From: Pseudomonadota bacterium
GTDB lineage: Bacteria; Desulfobacterota; Desulfovibrionia; Desulfovibrionales; Desulfovibrionaceae
NCBI GenBank assembly: GCA_023419375.1
Contig: JAEZYD010000010.1
Span: 1-64,000 of the forward strand
Direction: 5' to 3'
DNA length: 64,000 bases
The notes under the pieces were generated by a model. The model was not told where the DNA came from. It made no database searches and saw only the letters and a program-made list of their open reading frames with translations. Below are positions 51,213-60,585 of this stretch, in pieces; within the stretch, counting starts at the first letter, position 1; the number at the start of each line of letters is the position of its first letter. The position numbers and the translations under genes are program-made.

Positions 51213-52880
51213 ATGGCTGAACAAAACACGCGCCCGCAGCGGGTTCGCCTGCCGGATTTTGCGGGGCGGGCCGTGAGCCTGCCCGATGGCCCGGAAGCTT
51301 GGGCCTGCCGGGGAAGGGGCGATGCCGTGCTGCTGCTCGGCCTGGGGCCAAAAGCAGGCGCGGGTTTGTCGCAGGTTTTGCCCTTACTTGCTGATGCTCC
51401 CGCTGTATACTGGCTGGAATCCCCGCAAGTGGGCCATGCTCTGGAGGCGTGGAGGCGGGAGGCCGGAACTTTGCCATGCGAGCCGCTGCCCGCCCAGTGG
51501 CGCGCGGTCACCGCAGAGCAGGCTGTGGCTCTGGCCGGGCAGTGCCGCTGCTTCATTTACACGCCCGGTTTGCGCCTTGACCCTGAATTTTGGGGGCCGT
51601 TGCTGGGCAGGGTGGATGCGGCCCTCGCCCTTCTTGCATCTGCTGCGCGGACGAGTGAGCCTATGATGGCCAAGGGCAGGGGAGGCTTCCCTAAAATCGG
51701 GGCAGGCGCGCGCGGGCCAGTTTTGTTGCCGGGCAACGATGGGCAGTTGCTGCATCAGGAATTACGCAAGGCTCTTGCCGAATGCGGTTTCAGGCCGGTG
51801 GTGGATGCCCTGCCTCAGCCCTCATTTGGCATGGGGGGTGCGCAGGCTGCCTGTGAGGATGATTTTTTGCCCCGCTGGCGCGACCTCTTGCAAAAGGGGA
51901 AGCCTGCATTCTTACTCTCTGTGAACATGCGCGGGCTGGATGCTGACGGGCGCGTTTTTGAGCTTTGCCGGGCCCTTGGGATTCCCGTTGCCCTGTGGTT
52001 TGTGGATAATACCTGGCATGTTTTGTCTGGTGTACGGCTGCCCTGGTGGCGGGATGCCCATATTTTTGTGACGGACGCCGGCTTTGCGGACAGCCTCAGA
52101 GCATGTGGCGCAGGCCGGGTTTTTCATCTGCCTTTGGCTGTTGCGCCGCACATGTGGCGCGACATGCCGGAGTTTGCTCCGCCATCTATAAGCATGGAGC
52201 CGCCTCTCTTTGTGGGGCGTTCCGCCTTTCCTGAAAAAGAGCGTTTCTTTGCGGCGGCCAGTGTGCCGCAGGCTTTGGAGGCGGAGGCGGCGAGGCTGCT
52301 TGAGGCCAGCACCGGCCCGCAGGACGCGCCGCATTTTTTCTGGTGGCACGACAAACTGGGAGGCTCGCTGTGGCCTGGCTATGATGTGCGCCGTCCGGGC
52401 CTTGGGGCCGAGCGCTGCGCGCAGGCCAACAGGCGGCGCTGGCTTTTGGCCGCAGGGGCTGGCAAGGTTGGCGGGCTGCGCGTCATCGGCGATGACGGCT
52501 GGAGGCCTCTGTTGCCCGGCGCGGAAATACTGCCGCCAGTGGATTACTATACGGCACTGCCCGAAGTGTACGCGCGGGCCGAAGCCGTGCTGAATGTAAC
52601 GAGCCTGCTGTTGCCGCAGAGCCTGAGCCAGCGCCATTTTGACGTCTGGGCCAGTGGCGGGTTGCTGCTCAGTGACGCCACATCTGGCCTTGAAATCTTC
52701 CCCGCAGAATTGACCGAACCCATGACATTGCGCGGCCCCGGCGACTTTATGGTCAGATGTGCATGGTTTCGGGCGCATCCGCAAGCCGCATATGATCTGC
52801 GGCGGGCATGGCGCGGACATCTGCGCGCGCAACACGGCTATAAGCAACGTATTCAACAGATTATTGAAACGTTTGCCTGA
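51213..52880 (+). CDS. CgeB-like glycosyltransferase
   Basis: This roughly 555-residue protein is related to CgeB/DUF3880 glycosyltransferases. A Rossmann-like N-terminal half (about residues 210-330 with LSVNMRGLDADGRVFELCRALGIPVALWFVDNTWHV-type segment and IFVTDAGFADSLRACG) precedes a GT-B-type C-terminal half with LPEVYARAEAVLNVTSLLLPQSLSQRHFDVWASGG and LLSDATSGLEIFP, the usual Glyco_trans_1_2 nucleotide-sugar region. Such genes in Desulfovibrio are often tied to flagellin or surface glycosylation. Both a TTG at 51198 (AAGGAG upstream) and the ATG at 51213 (GGAG upstream) are plausible starts. Confidence 0.8.
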   Translation: MAEQNTRPQRVRLPDFAGRAVSLPDGPEAWACRGRGDAVLLLGLGPKAGAGLSQVLPLLADAPAVYWLESPQVGHALEAWRREAGTLPCEPLPAQWRAVTAEQAVALAGQCRCFIYTPGLRLDPEFWGPLLGRVDAALALLASAARTSEPMMAKGRGGFPKIGAGARGPVLLPGNDGQLLHQELRKALAECGFRPVVDALPQPSFGMGGAQAACEDDFLPRWRDLLQKGKPAFLLSVNMRGLDADGRVFELCRALGIPVALWFVDNTWHVLSGVRLPWWRDAHIFVTDAGFADSLRACGAGRVFHLPLAVAPHMWRDMPEFAPPSISMEPPLFVGRSAFPEKERFFAAASVPQALEAEAARLLEASTGPQDAPHFFWWHDKLGGSLWPGYDVRRPGLGAERCAQANRRRWLLAAGAGKVGGLRVIGDDGWRPLLPGAEILPPVDYYTALPEVYARAEAVLNVTSLLLPQSLSQRHFDVWASGGLLLSDATSGLEIFPAELTEPMTLRGPGDFMVRCAWFRAHPQAAYDLRRAWRGHLRAQHGYKQRIQQIIETFA

Positions 52881-52922
52881 CAGGCGGCAGGGACTGGATG
52901 CACAGCTGAACAGGAGAAAGGC

Positions 52923-52951
52923 TTGACAAGTCGTGCGGTTTTGCCTATTGC
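52923..52951 (+). promoter_or_regulatory. Sigma-70-type promoter of tRNA-Ala
   Basis: TTGACA (52923-52928), a 17-bp spacer and TATTGC (52946-52951). The start would be near 52958, about 22 nt before the mature tRNA. Confidence 0.7.
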
Positions 52952-52979
52952 TCATTTCCTGCGTTAAGCTTTCCATTGT

Positions 52980-53055
52980 GGGGAAGTAGCTCAGCTGGGA
53001 GAGCATCGCCTTCGCAAGGCGGGGGTCGAGGGTTCAAATCCCTTCTTCTCCACCA
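52980..53055 (+). tRNA. tRNA-Ala (anticodon CGC)
   Basis: This is a complete 76-nt cloverleaf with encoded CCA. The acceptor stem GGGGAAG pairs with CTTCTCC and contains the G3-U70 wobble pair that defines alanine tRNAs. The D arm is GCTCAGCTGGGAGAGC, the anticodon loop TTCGCAA gives CGC (reads GCG), and the T arm is GAGGG-TTCAAAT-CCCTT. It has its own promoter and terminator. Confidence 0.98.
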
Positions 53056-53062
53056 CAATATC

Positions 53063-53097
53063 AAGGGGTTACGGATAATACCGTGATCCCTTTTTTT
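53063..53097 (+). terminator. Terminator of tRNA-Ala
   Basis: AAGGGGTTACGG pairs with CCGTGATCCCTT (12 bp including two G-U pairs), followed by TTTTT. Confidence 0.85.
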
Positions 53098-53292
53098 ATG
53101 CGCTGCATCTCCATAAAGGATGCTGGGCAGACCTTCTGGTTTTGGGATTGCACCGAGGCAGGTTTTGAGCGGAGCTTGTGTGCGCCAAAATACATTGGCA
53201 ATTGGGCCGCAAGTTGGATAAAAAATATGCATTGCTCTCTTGGTCTGAAATGAAAAGGGCAGTGCATCAATATAATGCAGAAGAGGGACGTC

Positions 53293-54699
53293 ATGGGCAA
53301 TTCACTTTCATGCTTCAAGGCCTACGATATCCGGGGGCGAGTGCCGGGTGTTCTCAATGCGCCGCTGGCCCGCGCGCTGGGCAGGGCTGTTGTGGAAATA
53401 CTGGGCGCAAAAAGCGTTGTGATTGGTCGTGATGCCCGGCTTTCCGGCCCCGAGCTGCGAGATGCGCTGGCCTTGGGCCTATGTGAAGCCGGGGCGCAGG
53501 TGACGGACATCGGCATGTGCGGCACGGAAGAAATCTATTATGCCGCCGCCAACCAGCCTTTTGAAGCTGGCGTCATGATTACGGGCAGTCACAATCCGGC
53601 GGACGAAAACGGCTTCAAGCTGGTGCGCGGCGGGGCCATACCCATCAGCGGCGATTCCGGCCTGTTTGCCCTGCGCGACCGGGTGGAAGCCATCCTTGCC
53701 GAGAGCGGCAATGCTGCCGAGTCCCTTGCTGTTGCGCCGCTGCACCATGCTTCGTACCGTGCCGACTATGTGGCCTGGCTGCTGGAATACAGCGGTGCAG
53801 CACAGCTTGCCCCGGTTGCTGGGCGCAAGCCCCTGAAGATCGTGGCTGATGCGGGTAACGGCTGCGCCGGACTGGTACTGAACGATCTGATGGCCTCGTT
53901 GCCCTTTGAATTTGTCTGCCGACAGATGCAGCCTGATGGAACTTTTCCCGATGGTGTGCCCAACCCCCTGCTGCCGGAGCGCCGGGCGGCCACAGCCGCT
54001 GCCGTGCGCGAATCTGGCGCGGACTTGGGCGTTGCCTGGGACGGCGATTTTGACCGCTGCTTTTTTTATGACGCGGACGGCAATTTTATTGAAGGTTACT
54101 ACTGCATAGGCCTGCTGGCGCAGGAACTGCTGCGGCGTGTGCCTGGCGGCAAGGTTGTGCACGACACCAGAGTGTACTGGAACACCCGTGAGGTGGTGCA
54201 GATCGCAGGCGGGCAACCCGTAATGGGTAAAACCGGTCACGCCTTCATGAAGGAGCGCATGCGCGCCGAAGATGCCGTGTATGGCGGCGAGATGAGTGCG
54301 CATCACTATTTTCGCGATTTTGCCTATTGCGATTCGGGCATGCTGCCCTGGCTGCTGGTTGCCTCTCTGCTGCATCGCACTGGCAAATCCCTGGCAGAGC
54401 TTGTGGCAGAACGCATGGCGGCCTATCCGTGCAGCGGTGAAATCAACCGCCGTGTGCAGGATGCCCCCGCTCTCATGCGGCAGGTGAGGGATCGTTACGC
54501 GCCTTCGGCTCTGCACGAAGACAGCATGGACGGCGTTAATCTGGAATTCGCCGACTGGCGTTTCAATCTGCGCATGTCCAATACTGAACCCCTGCTGCGT
54601 CTGAATGTGGAGAGCAGGGGGAATCCCGCGCTGATGGAAGAAAAAACGGCTGAAATCCTCGCGTTTCTGGAAGAGCAGGGTGGGGCCGTACCTGCCTGA
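53293..54699 (+). CDS. Phosphomannomutase/phosphoglucomutase
   Basis: This 468-residue alpha-D-phosphohexomutase of the ManB/AlgC type converts mannose 6-phosphate to mannose 1-phosphate, feeding ManC downstream. It has the phosphoserine loop ITGSHNPADENGFK (Ser 99), the Mg2+ loop WDGDFDRCFF, the sugar-binding GGEMSAHHYF and the phosphate-binding MSNTEPLLRLNVE. All active-site elements are intact. I chose the ATG at 53293, with AGAGGGACG before it; an ATG six codons earlier is weaker. It is the first gene of the GDP-sugar pathway. Confidence 0.94.
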   Translation: MGNSLSCFKAYDIRGRVPGVLNAPLARALGRAVVEILGAKSVVIGRDARLSGPELRDALALGLCEAGAQVTDIGMCGTEEIYYAAANQPFEAGVMITGSHNPADENGFKLVRGGAIPISGDSGLFALRDRVEAILAESGNAAESLAVAPLHHASYRADYVAWLLEYSGAAQLAPVAGRKPLKIVADAGNGCAGLVLNDLMASLPFEFVCRQMQPDGTFPDGVPNPLLPERRAATAAAVRESGADLGVAWDGDFDRCFFYDADGNFIEGYYCIGLLAQELLRRVPGGKVVHDTRVYWNTREVVQIAGGQPVMGKTGHAFMKERMRAEDAVYGGEMSAHHYFRDFAYCDSGMLPWLLVASLLHRTGKSLAELVAERMAAYPCSGEINRRVQDAPALMRQVRDRYAPSALHEDSMDGVNLEFADWRFNLRMSNTEPLLRLNVESRGNPALMEEKTAEILAFLEEQGGAVPA

Positions 54700-54859
54700 G
54701 CCATGCGAGTGGCTCTGCCGCTTGCGGATGGCGCAATGCCAGATAGGCACGGGCCGGGGCGCTTGTTCACGGGCGTTTGATGGCGTAGCATGGACTGGTT
54801 ACCCTGCTGGCAACGCGTCAGATTGGTGTTCCAACATTGATGCAACGGTGAGGAAATTC

Positions 54860-56275
54860 ATGCAGAATATTGCCCCTGTGATTCTGTGCGGTGGTAGTGG
54901 CACACGTCTGTGGCCTCTTTCTCGCGAGACGTACCCAAAGCAGTTTGTGGATCTGGGCGGCGGAAAAACGCTGTTCAAGGATACCGTGCTGCGGGCGCTC
55001 CACACGCCGGACAGCATGGAGCCTGTTATTGTGTGCAATGAGGCCCACCGCTTTTATGTGACCGCCGAACTGTACGAATGCGGCGTGCATGGCAAAATCC
55101 TGCTGGAACCCGCGCCACGCAACACTGCTCCCGCTATTGCGCTGGCCGCCTTTGCCCTAAGGGAAGACGGCGCAGACCCGCTCATGCTGGTATTGCCCTC
55201 TGACCATGCCATTGGCGATGAAGATACTTTTTTTGAAGGCGTAAAGCGCGCGGCAGCCCTGGCGGAACAGGGGCGTATTGTCACCTTTGGCATAGCCCCC
55301 ACTGGTCCGGAAACAGGCTTTGGCTATATTGAGCAAGGCGAGGCCCTCGGAACTGACGGCTACCGGGTTGCCCGCTTTGTGGAAAAGCCCGATGCGGAGA
55401 AAGCCTCGGCCATGCTGTCCAAAGGCGGCTACTCGTGGAACAGCGGCATGTTTCTGCTGCGGGCTTCTGTGTATCTGAAAGAGCTGGAACGTTTTGCCCC
55501 CCAGATATACGCCGCCTGCAATGCCGCCTGGAAAGACCGTAAGGATGACCATGCCTTTTCCCGCCCGGACAGCGAGGCATTCCTTTCCTCCCCGTCTGAT
55601 TCCATAGACTATGCGGTTATGGAGCAAACGGATCTGGCGGCTGTTGTGCCGCTGGGCGTCAGCTGGAGCGACCTTGGCTCGTGGGAAGCCTTTTATCAGA
55701 TAGGGCAGCAGGACGACTCCGGCAACGTATGCTCCGGCGATGTCATGACCGAGGGGGCCGAAGACTGCTATTTTAACGCCAACCACAGACTGCTGACAGC
55801 TATAGGCGTGAGCGGGCTTGTGGTGGTGGAAACGCAGGATGCAGTGCTTGTTGCGCCGCGCGACCGTGTGCAGGACGTCAAAAAGATTGTTGGCCGCCTG
55901 CAAAGTGCGCAGAGGCCCGAGTGCAGGCAGCATCCCTTGGTCTACCGCCCCTGGGGCAGCTACGAAACCCTTGTCATGGACGGGCGGTTTCAGGTCAAGC
56001 GCATCATTGTGAACCCCGGTGCCGAGCTTTCTTTGCAGATGCACCACCACCGCGCCGAGCATTGGGTCGTGGTGAGCGGCACGGCAGAAGTGACCAATGG
56101 TGATCTGGTCAAGCTGTTTACGGAAAACCAGTCGACCTACATACCAGTCGGCACCATGCATCGCTTGAAAAATCCTGGGGTTATCCCCCTGGTGCTTATC
56201 GAAATCCAGTCCGGCTCCTATCTGGGTGAGGACGACATCGTGCGCTTTGCGGATGTGTACGGGCGGGAAGGGTAG
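54860..56275 (+). CDS. manC: Mannose-1-phosphate guanylyltransferase/mannose-6-phosphate isomerase
   Basis: This 471-residue bifunctional type II enzyme has an N-terminal nucleotidyltransferase (VILCGGSGTRLWPLSRETYPKQF; FVEKPD; SWNSGMFLL) that makes GDP-mannose from mannose 1-phosphate and GTP. The C-terminal cupin isomerase (YRPWGSYETLVMDGRFQVKRI; LQMHHHRAEHWVVVSGTAEV) makes mannose 6-phosphate from fructose 6-phosphate. The metal-binding His cluster is intact. GAGG lies 6 nt before the ATG at 54860. With the mutase upstream and gmd/fcl downstream, it provides the donor for mannose and fucose residues. Confidence 0.96.
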   Translation: MQNIAPVILCGGSGTRLWPLSRETYPKQFVDLGGGKTLFKDTVLRALHTPDSMEPVIVCNEAHRFYVTAELYECGVHGKILLEPAPRNTAPAIALAAFALREDGADPLMLVLPSDHAIGDEDTFFEGVKRAAALAEQGRIVTFGIAPTGPETGFGYIEQGEALGTDGYRVARFVEKPDAEKASAMLSKGGYSWNSGMFLLRASVYLKELERFAPQIYAACNAAWKDRKDDHAFSRPDSEAFLSSPSDSIDYAVMEQTDLAAVVPLGVSWSDLGSWEAFYQIGQQDDSGNVCSGDVMTEGAEDCYFNANHRLLTAIGVSGLVVVETQDAVLVAPRDRVQDVKKIVGRLQSAQRPECRQHPLVYRPWGSYETLVMDGRFQVKRIIVNPGAELSLQMHHHRAEHWVVVSGTAEVTNGDLVKLFTENQSTYIPVGTMHRLKNPGVIPLVLIEIQSGSYLGEDDIVRFADVYGREG

Positions 56276-56410
56276 CACAGCTGCCAGTGTGGCTGCCGCA
56301 CAGCTGCTGTTTCGACCAGTGGACAATGGTAGCCTTGCAAGGTATTTAACCCGCCTCTTTGCTGACGGCAGGGAGTTTCTGCCCTCGTAGCTTCACCATT
56401 AAAAATACAA

Positions 56411-56422
56411 TATACTGAAATT
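56411..56422 (+). promoter_or_regulatory. -10-like box immediately before gmd (possible leaderless start)
   Basis: TATACT at 56411-56416 lies only 6 nt before the gmd ATG, with no Shine-Dalgarno between. A transcript initiated from it would begin at or next to the start codon. The -35 position (around TAGCTT) is poor, so this is a candidate only. Confidence 0.35.
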
Positions 56423-57571
56423 ATGAAAAAAGCGCTTATAACCGGTATCACTGGACAGGATGGGGCTTACCTTGCGGAGTTTCTGTTGCAGAAGGGCTAC
56501 GAAGTGCACGGCATCAAACGGCGCGCCTCGTTGTTCAACACCGACCGCATTGATCATCTGTATGAAGACCCCCATGCCAACCGGCGGCACTTTATTCTGC
56601 ATTACGGCGACCTGAGCGACTCCAGCAACCTGGTGCGCCTGATGCAGGAAGTAAAGCCGGACGAAGTGTATAATCTGGCGGCGCAAAGCCATGTGCAGGT
56701 TTCGTTTGAGTCGCCCGAATACACGGCGGATGTGGATGCCCTTGGAACCTTGCGTCTGCTTGAGGCCATTCGCATTGCCGGGCTCACGGAGACCGCCCGT
56801 TTTTATCAGGCATCTACTTCTGAACTTTTCGGCCTGGTGCAGGAAGTGCCGCAAACGGAAAAAACACCGTTTTATCCCCGCTCCCCCTATGCCTGCGCCA
56901 AGCTTTACGCCTACTGGATCACGGTAAACTACCGCGAAGCTTACGGCATGTATGCCTGCAACGGTATTCTTTTCAACCACGAATCGCCCATCCGTGGTGA
57001 AACCTTCGTGACCCGCAAGATCACCCGCGCCATGTCGCGTATGGTGCTTGGCTTGCAGGATTGCCTGTACCTCGGCAACATGGACGCCAAACGCGATTGG
57101 GGCCACGCACGCGATTACGTTGAAATGCAGTGGCTTATGTTGCAGCAGGAAAAGCCTGATGATTTCGTGATCGCCACCGGGCGGCAGTTTTCCGTGCGCG
57201 ATTTTGTCAATGCCGCAGCCGCAGAACTTGGCGTCTGCCTCAGCTGGCAGGGTTCGGGCGTGGAAGAAACCGGCACCGTCACAAGCGTTGACGTGAGCCG
57301 CCTGCAGCAGGTCGCCGGCAACCGTCAGGGGCTGGAATGCCATCTCAAACCCGGCAATGTTATTGTGCGTGTTGACCCGCGCTACTTCCGCCCCACAGAA
57401 GTGGAAACCTTGCTGGGCCAACCGGCCAAGGCCAAGGAAAAGCTGGGTTGGGAGCCGAAAACTTCCTTTGAAGACATGGTGGCCGAAATGGCGCGCGAAG
57501 ACCTTGCCCTGAGCATGCGCGACGCCGTGTGCAAGGTGGCGGGCTTTAAAACCTTCAGCCATAACGAGTAG
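56423..57571 (+). CDS. gmd: GDP-mannose 4,6-dehydratase
   Basis: Gmd converts GDP-mannose to GDP-4-keto-6-deoxymannose, the precursor of GDP-fucose and other 6-deoxyhexoses. The 382-residue SDR enzyme has the NADP motif GITGQDGAYLAEFLL, the catalytic Thr/Ser in QASTSELFG, and the Tyr-x3-Lys in YPRSPYACAKLYAYW. LFNHESPIRGETFVTRKI is diagnostic. The ATG at 56423 has no ribosome site. It is followed 3 bp later by fcl. Confidence 0.97.
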   Translation: MKKALITGITGQDGAYLAEFLLQKGYEVHGIKRRASLFNTDRIDHLYEDPHANRRHFILHYGDLSDSSNLVRLMQEVKPDEVYNLAAQSHVQVSFESPEYTADVDALGTLRLLEAIRIAGLTETARFYQASTSELFGLVQEVPQTEKTPFYPRSPYACAKLYAYWITVNYREAYGMYACNGILFNHESPIRGETFVTRKITRAMSRMVLGLQDCLYLGNMDAKRDWGHARDYVEMQWLMLQQEKPDDFVIATGRQFSVRDFVNAAAAELGVCLSWQGSGVEETGTVTSVDVSRLQQVAGNRQGLECHLKPGNVIVRVDPRYFRPTEVETLLGQPAKAKEKLGWEPKTSFEDMVAEMAREDLALSMRDAVCKVAGFKTFSHNE

Positions 57572-57574
57572 GCC

Positions 57575-58516
57575 ATGCGCAAGGATGCTCTGGTTTATGT
57601 GGCGGGGCACAGGGGGCTTGTAGGCAGCGCCCTGTGCCGGGCCTTGACGAGTTCAGGCTATGAGCGGCAGGTCACCCGCACACATGCGGAGCTGGATTTG
57701 TGCGATCAGGCCGGAGTGCGGGCTTTTTTTGCCCAGCACAGGCCTGATGTGGTGATTCTGGCCGCTGCCAAGGTGGGGGGCATCCACGCCAATGCCACAT
57801 ACCCCGCAGAGTTCATTTACCAGAATCTGCAAATTCAGAACAACGTCATCGACAGCGCATACCGCAACGGCTGTAAAAAACTGTTGTTTCTCGGTTCGTC
57901 ATGCATTTACCCCAAGCTGTGCCCGCAGCCCATCAAGGAAGAGTATCTGCTCACCGGGCCGCTGGAGCCAACCAACGATGCGTACGCTCTGGCTAAAATC
58001 TCGGGCATCAAGATGTGTCAGGCCTACCGCAAGCAGTATGGCTTTGACGCCATCAGCGCCATGCCTACCAATCTGTATGGCCCTGGAGACAACTATCATC
58101 CGGAAAACAGCCATGTGATCCCTGCGCTGATTCGCCGCATTCACGAAGCAAAGGAAGGCGGTGCCCCCAAGGTGACCATTTGGGGCACGGGTAAGGCTTT
58201 GCGTGAATTCCTGCATGTGGACGACATGGCGGAAGCTTGCGTGTTTCTGCTTGAGAACTATTCTGACTTTGAACACGTGAATGTGGGCTGTCAGCAGGAA
58301 TGCACCATCATGGAAGTTGCCCGGCTTATTGCCAGGGTTGTGGGCTTTAACGGCGAAATCGATACTGATTCTGCCAAGCCGGACGGCACGCCCCGCAAGC
58401 TCATGGATTCGGGCAAACTTTTGGGCATGGGGTGGAAACCCCGCGTAGGGCTTGAAGATGGCCTGCGCGATGCGTACAGCGATTTTTTGCAAAACCAGCA
58501 TAAGCGGGGTTATTAG
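57575..58516 (+). CDS. fcl: GDP-L-fucose synthase
   Basis: Fcl epimerises and reduces the Gmd product to GDP-L-fucose with NADPH. The 313-residue SDR protein has VAGHRGLVGSALCRAL at the N-terminus, the catalytic Ser/Cys in LGSSCIYPK, the Tyr-x3-Lys in NDAYALAKISGIKMC and NLYGPGDNYHPENSHVIPALI. It starts 3 bp after gmd, so the two enzymes are likely made together. Fucose is therefore a probable component of the surface glycan. Confidence 0.97.
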   Translation: MRKDALVYVAGHRGLVGSALCRALTSSGYERQVTRTHAELDLCDQAGVRAFFAQHRPDVVILAAAKVGGIHANATYPAEFIYQNLQIQNNVIDSAYRNGCKKLLFLGSSCIYPKLCPQPIKEEYLLTGPLEPTNDAYALAKISGIKMCQAYRKQYGFDAISAMPTNLYGPGDNYHPENSHVIPALIRRIHEAKEGGAPKVTIWGTGKALREFLHVDDMAEACVFLLENYSDFEHVNVGCQQECTIMEVARLIARVVGFNGEIDTDSAKPDGTPRKLMDSGKLLGMGWKPRVGLEDGLRDAYSDFLQNQHKRGY

Positions 58517-58521
58517 CGTTT

Positions 58522-59343
58522 ATGGCTCACGAGCTTGTCATTGAGGCTGGTCGCGCCGAGCGGCAATACTGGAAAGACCTGTGGCGTTATCGGGAGCTTT
58601 TTCTCATTTTGACATGGCGCGATGTGGCCGTACAGTACAAGCAGACGGTTGTGGGTGTGCTGTGGGCTGTACTGCGCCCGTTGCTGACCATGGCGGCCTT
58701 TACTTTTGTGTTTGCAAAGGTGGCAAAGTTGCCCTCCGAAGGCGTGGCTCCATATCCACTGATGGTTTTTGTGGCCATGCTGCCATGGCAGATGTTCGCC
58801 ACTGCCATCAGTGCCATTGCAAACAGCCTTGTTGCCAACAGCAATCTTGTTTCCAAGGTCTATTTCCCCCGGATTATCGTGCCCGCTGCGACCATGGGCG
58901 TGGCTGTGGTGGACTTTGTCATTTCTTTTGTGCTGCTGGCATTGATGATGGTGTTCTATCAGTATGTGCCACCCGTACAAGTGCTGGCTGTTCTGCCCCT
59001 GACCTTGCTCGCCGCCCTTGTTGCCCTGGGCCCGGGGCTTATACTTTGCGCGCTTAACGTAACGTACCGCGATTTTCGCATCATTGTTCCCTTCATTACC
59101 CAGTTCGGCCTGTACCTGTCGCCCGTGGGCTTTTCGTCAGGCATTGTGCCGGAGAAGTGGCGTCTGCTCTACGAGTGCAACCCTATGGTCGGCGTTATTG
59201 ACGGCTTCCGGTGGGCTGTGCTTGGCAGCATGGAATGCCCTGTTCGCGCGCTCTCCATCAGCGTGGGCTGCGCGATTGTACTGCTGTTTTGCGGTATCAA
59301 AATTTTTCGCAAGACTGAACGCACGTTTGCGGACGTTATATAG
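58522..59343 (+). CDS. wzm: ABC-2 polysaccharide export permease (Wzm)
   Basis: This 273-residue inner-membrane permease has six hydrophobic segments and the ABC2_membrane pattern (RDVAVQYKQTVVGVLWAVLRPLLTM at the start; YLSPVGFSSGIVP and NPMVGVIDGFRWAV near the end). It moves undecaprenyl-linked O-antigen or a similar polysaccharide to the periplasm. It has no evident ribosome site and starts 5 bp after fcl, so coupling is likely. Its partner ATPase follows 9 bp later. Base composition is still that of the GC-rich core genome. Confidence 0.93.
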   Translation: MAHELVIEAGRAERQYWKDLWRYRELFLILTWRDVAVQYKQTVVGVLWAVLRPLLTMAAFTFVFAKVAKLPSEGVAPYPLMVFVAMLPWQMFATAISAIANSLVANSNLVSKVYFPRIIVPAATMGVAVVDFVISFVLLALMMVFYQYVPPVQVLAVLPLTLLAALVALGPGLILCALNVTYRDFRIIVPFITQFGLYLSPVGFSSGIVPEKWRLLYECNPMVGVIDGFRWAVLGSMECPVRALSISVGCAIVLLFCGIKIFRKTERTFADVI

Positions 59344-59352
59344 GACGAGTAG

Positions 59353-60585
59353 ATGAAACCCATCATATCTGTTGAAGGGCTCGGCAAGAGCTATACCATC
59401 CGACACGAAGGGCAGACCCGCTACAAGTCTTTGCGTGAGGAGCTTTTCAAGCTACCCAAGCGCCTGCTCAGCAGGAGCGGGCAGAGTCAGGAAGAATTCT
59501 GGGCGCTCAAGGACGTGAATTTTGATATCATGCCGGGCGAGCGGGTGGGCATAATCGGGCGTAACGGAGCTGGTAAATCCACCTTGCTCAAGCTGCTTTC
59601 GCGTATCACGGAGCCTACGACCGGGCGCATCACTCTACGGGGACGTGTCGCCAGTCTGCTGGAAGTTGGTACGGGCTTTCATCCCGAGCTGACAGGCCGG
59701 GAGAATATTTTTCTCAATGGTGCTATTCTCGGTATGAGTCGGGCTGAAGTGCGCCGCAAGTTTGATGAAATCGTAGATTTTGCCGGGGTGGAAAAATTTC
59801 TTGATACCCCCGTGAAGCGCTATTCATCCGGCATGTATGTGCGCCTTGCCTTTGCTGTTGCGGCCCATCTGGAGCCTGAAATACTGATTGTGGATGAAGT
59901 GCTGGCCGTGGGTGATGCCGAGTTTCAGAAGAAATGCATAAAAAAAATGGAAAAAAGTAAGAGCAACGATGGACACACCGTTTTGCTTGTAAGTCATAAT
60001 CTAGCTATTGTTGAAAATTTGTGCAGTTCAATTTTTGTTGTTGATAAGGGCATGGTGCGCGGATTTTCAGACAATAATGCCGCAATAAAAAATTATATTG
60101 GGCACAATGCGATTGATGTTGCACAAACAGAGTGTGAGCTTCAAGGTCATAAATTTAGATTTTACAGCACTGATGTTCATGGAAATCAAGTTGTAAAATT
60201 TAATGTTGGAGAAGACATCGTTTTTAAGTTTGATTTTGAAAAGAAAGACTTTTTGCTTTCTCAGATAAATTTTAACGTTGCAGTGTCATCAAATGAAAGC
60301 CGCATTCTTACCGTGAGTAGTCTCTTGATGTCAGGAAATGGTTTTGAAATCAAAAGTGGCGATCAATTACGTGCAACACTGGAAAAAAATCATCTCGCAC
60401 CTGGCATATATATGGTTTCACTTGGAGCCTATGTAAATCGGGCTTTTTTAAAGAGCTGGGATGTACTGCTTTCAATCGAGATTCTTGAAACAGACTATTA
60501 TAAAAGTGGCAAGATCCCGGATGTCGGAATGGGGTTGATTTATCCTGACTTTACGTGGAGCAAGCTGAATGTCAGTGGTGGCTAA
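59353..60585 (+). CDS. wzt: Polysaccharide export ATPase with glycan-binding C-terminal domain (Wzt)
   Basis: This 410-residue protein joins an ABC ATPase (Walker A GRNGAGKST; YSSGMYVRLAFAVA signature; LIVDEVLAVGD; VSHNLAIVENL) to a C-terminal Wzt carbohydrate-binding domain (from about residue 250: FRFYSTDVHGNQVVKFNVGE). In known Wzt proteins this domain recognises the specific glycan to be exported. The base composition changes abruptly within the gene near 59940: the first two-thirds of the ATPase is GC-rich, the rest AT-rich with many A/T-ending codons. This looks like a recombination joint between conserved and serotype-specific parts. Its end overlaps the next gene by 17 bp. Confidence 0.93.
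   Translation: MKPIISVEGLGKSYTIRHEGQTRYKSLREELFKLPKRLLSRSGQSQEEFWALKDVNFDIMPGERVGIIGRNGAGKSTLLKLLSRITEPTTGRITLRGRVASLLEVGTGFHPELTGRENIFLNGAILGMSRAEVRRKFDEIVDFAGVEKFLDTPVKRYSSGMYVRLAFAVAAHLEPEILIVDEVLAVGDAEFQKKCIKKMEKSKSNDGHTVLLVSHNLAIVENLCSSIFVVDKGMVRGFSDNNAAIKNYIGHNAIDVAQTECELQGHKFRFYSTDVHGNQVVKFNVGEDIVFKFDFEKKDFLLSQINFNVAVSSNESRILTVSSLLMSGNGFEIKSGDQLRATLEKNHLAPGIYMVSLGAYVNRAFLKSWDVLLSIEILETDYYKSGKIPDVGMGLIYPDFTWSKLNVSGG

Noticed and set aside
52980..53280. tRNA-Ala as an integration site of a genomic island
   Set aside because: No integrase and no repeated 3-prime tRNA fragment is visible in the window; the genes right after it are GC-rich like the core.
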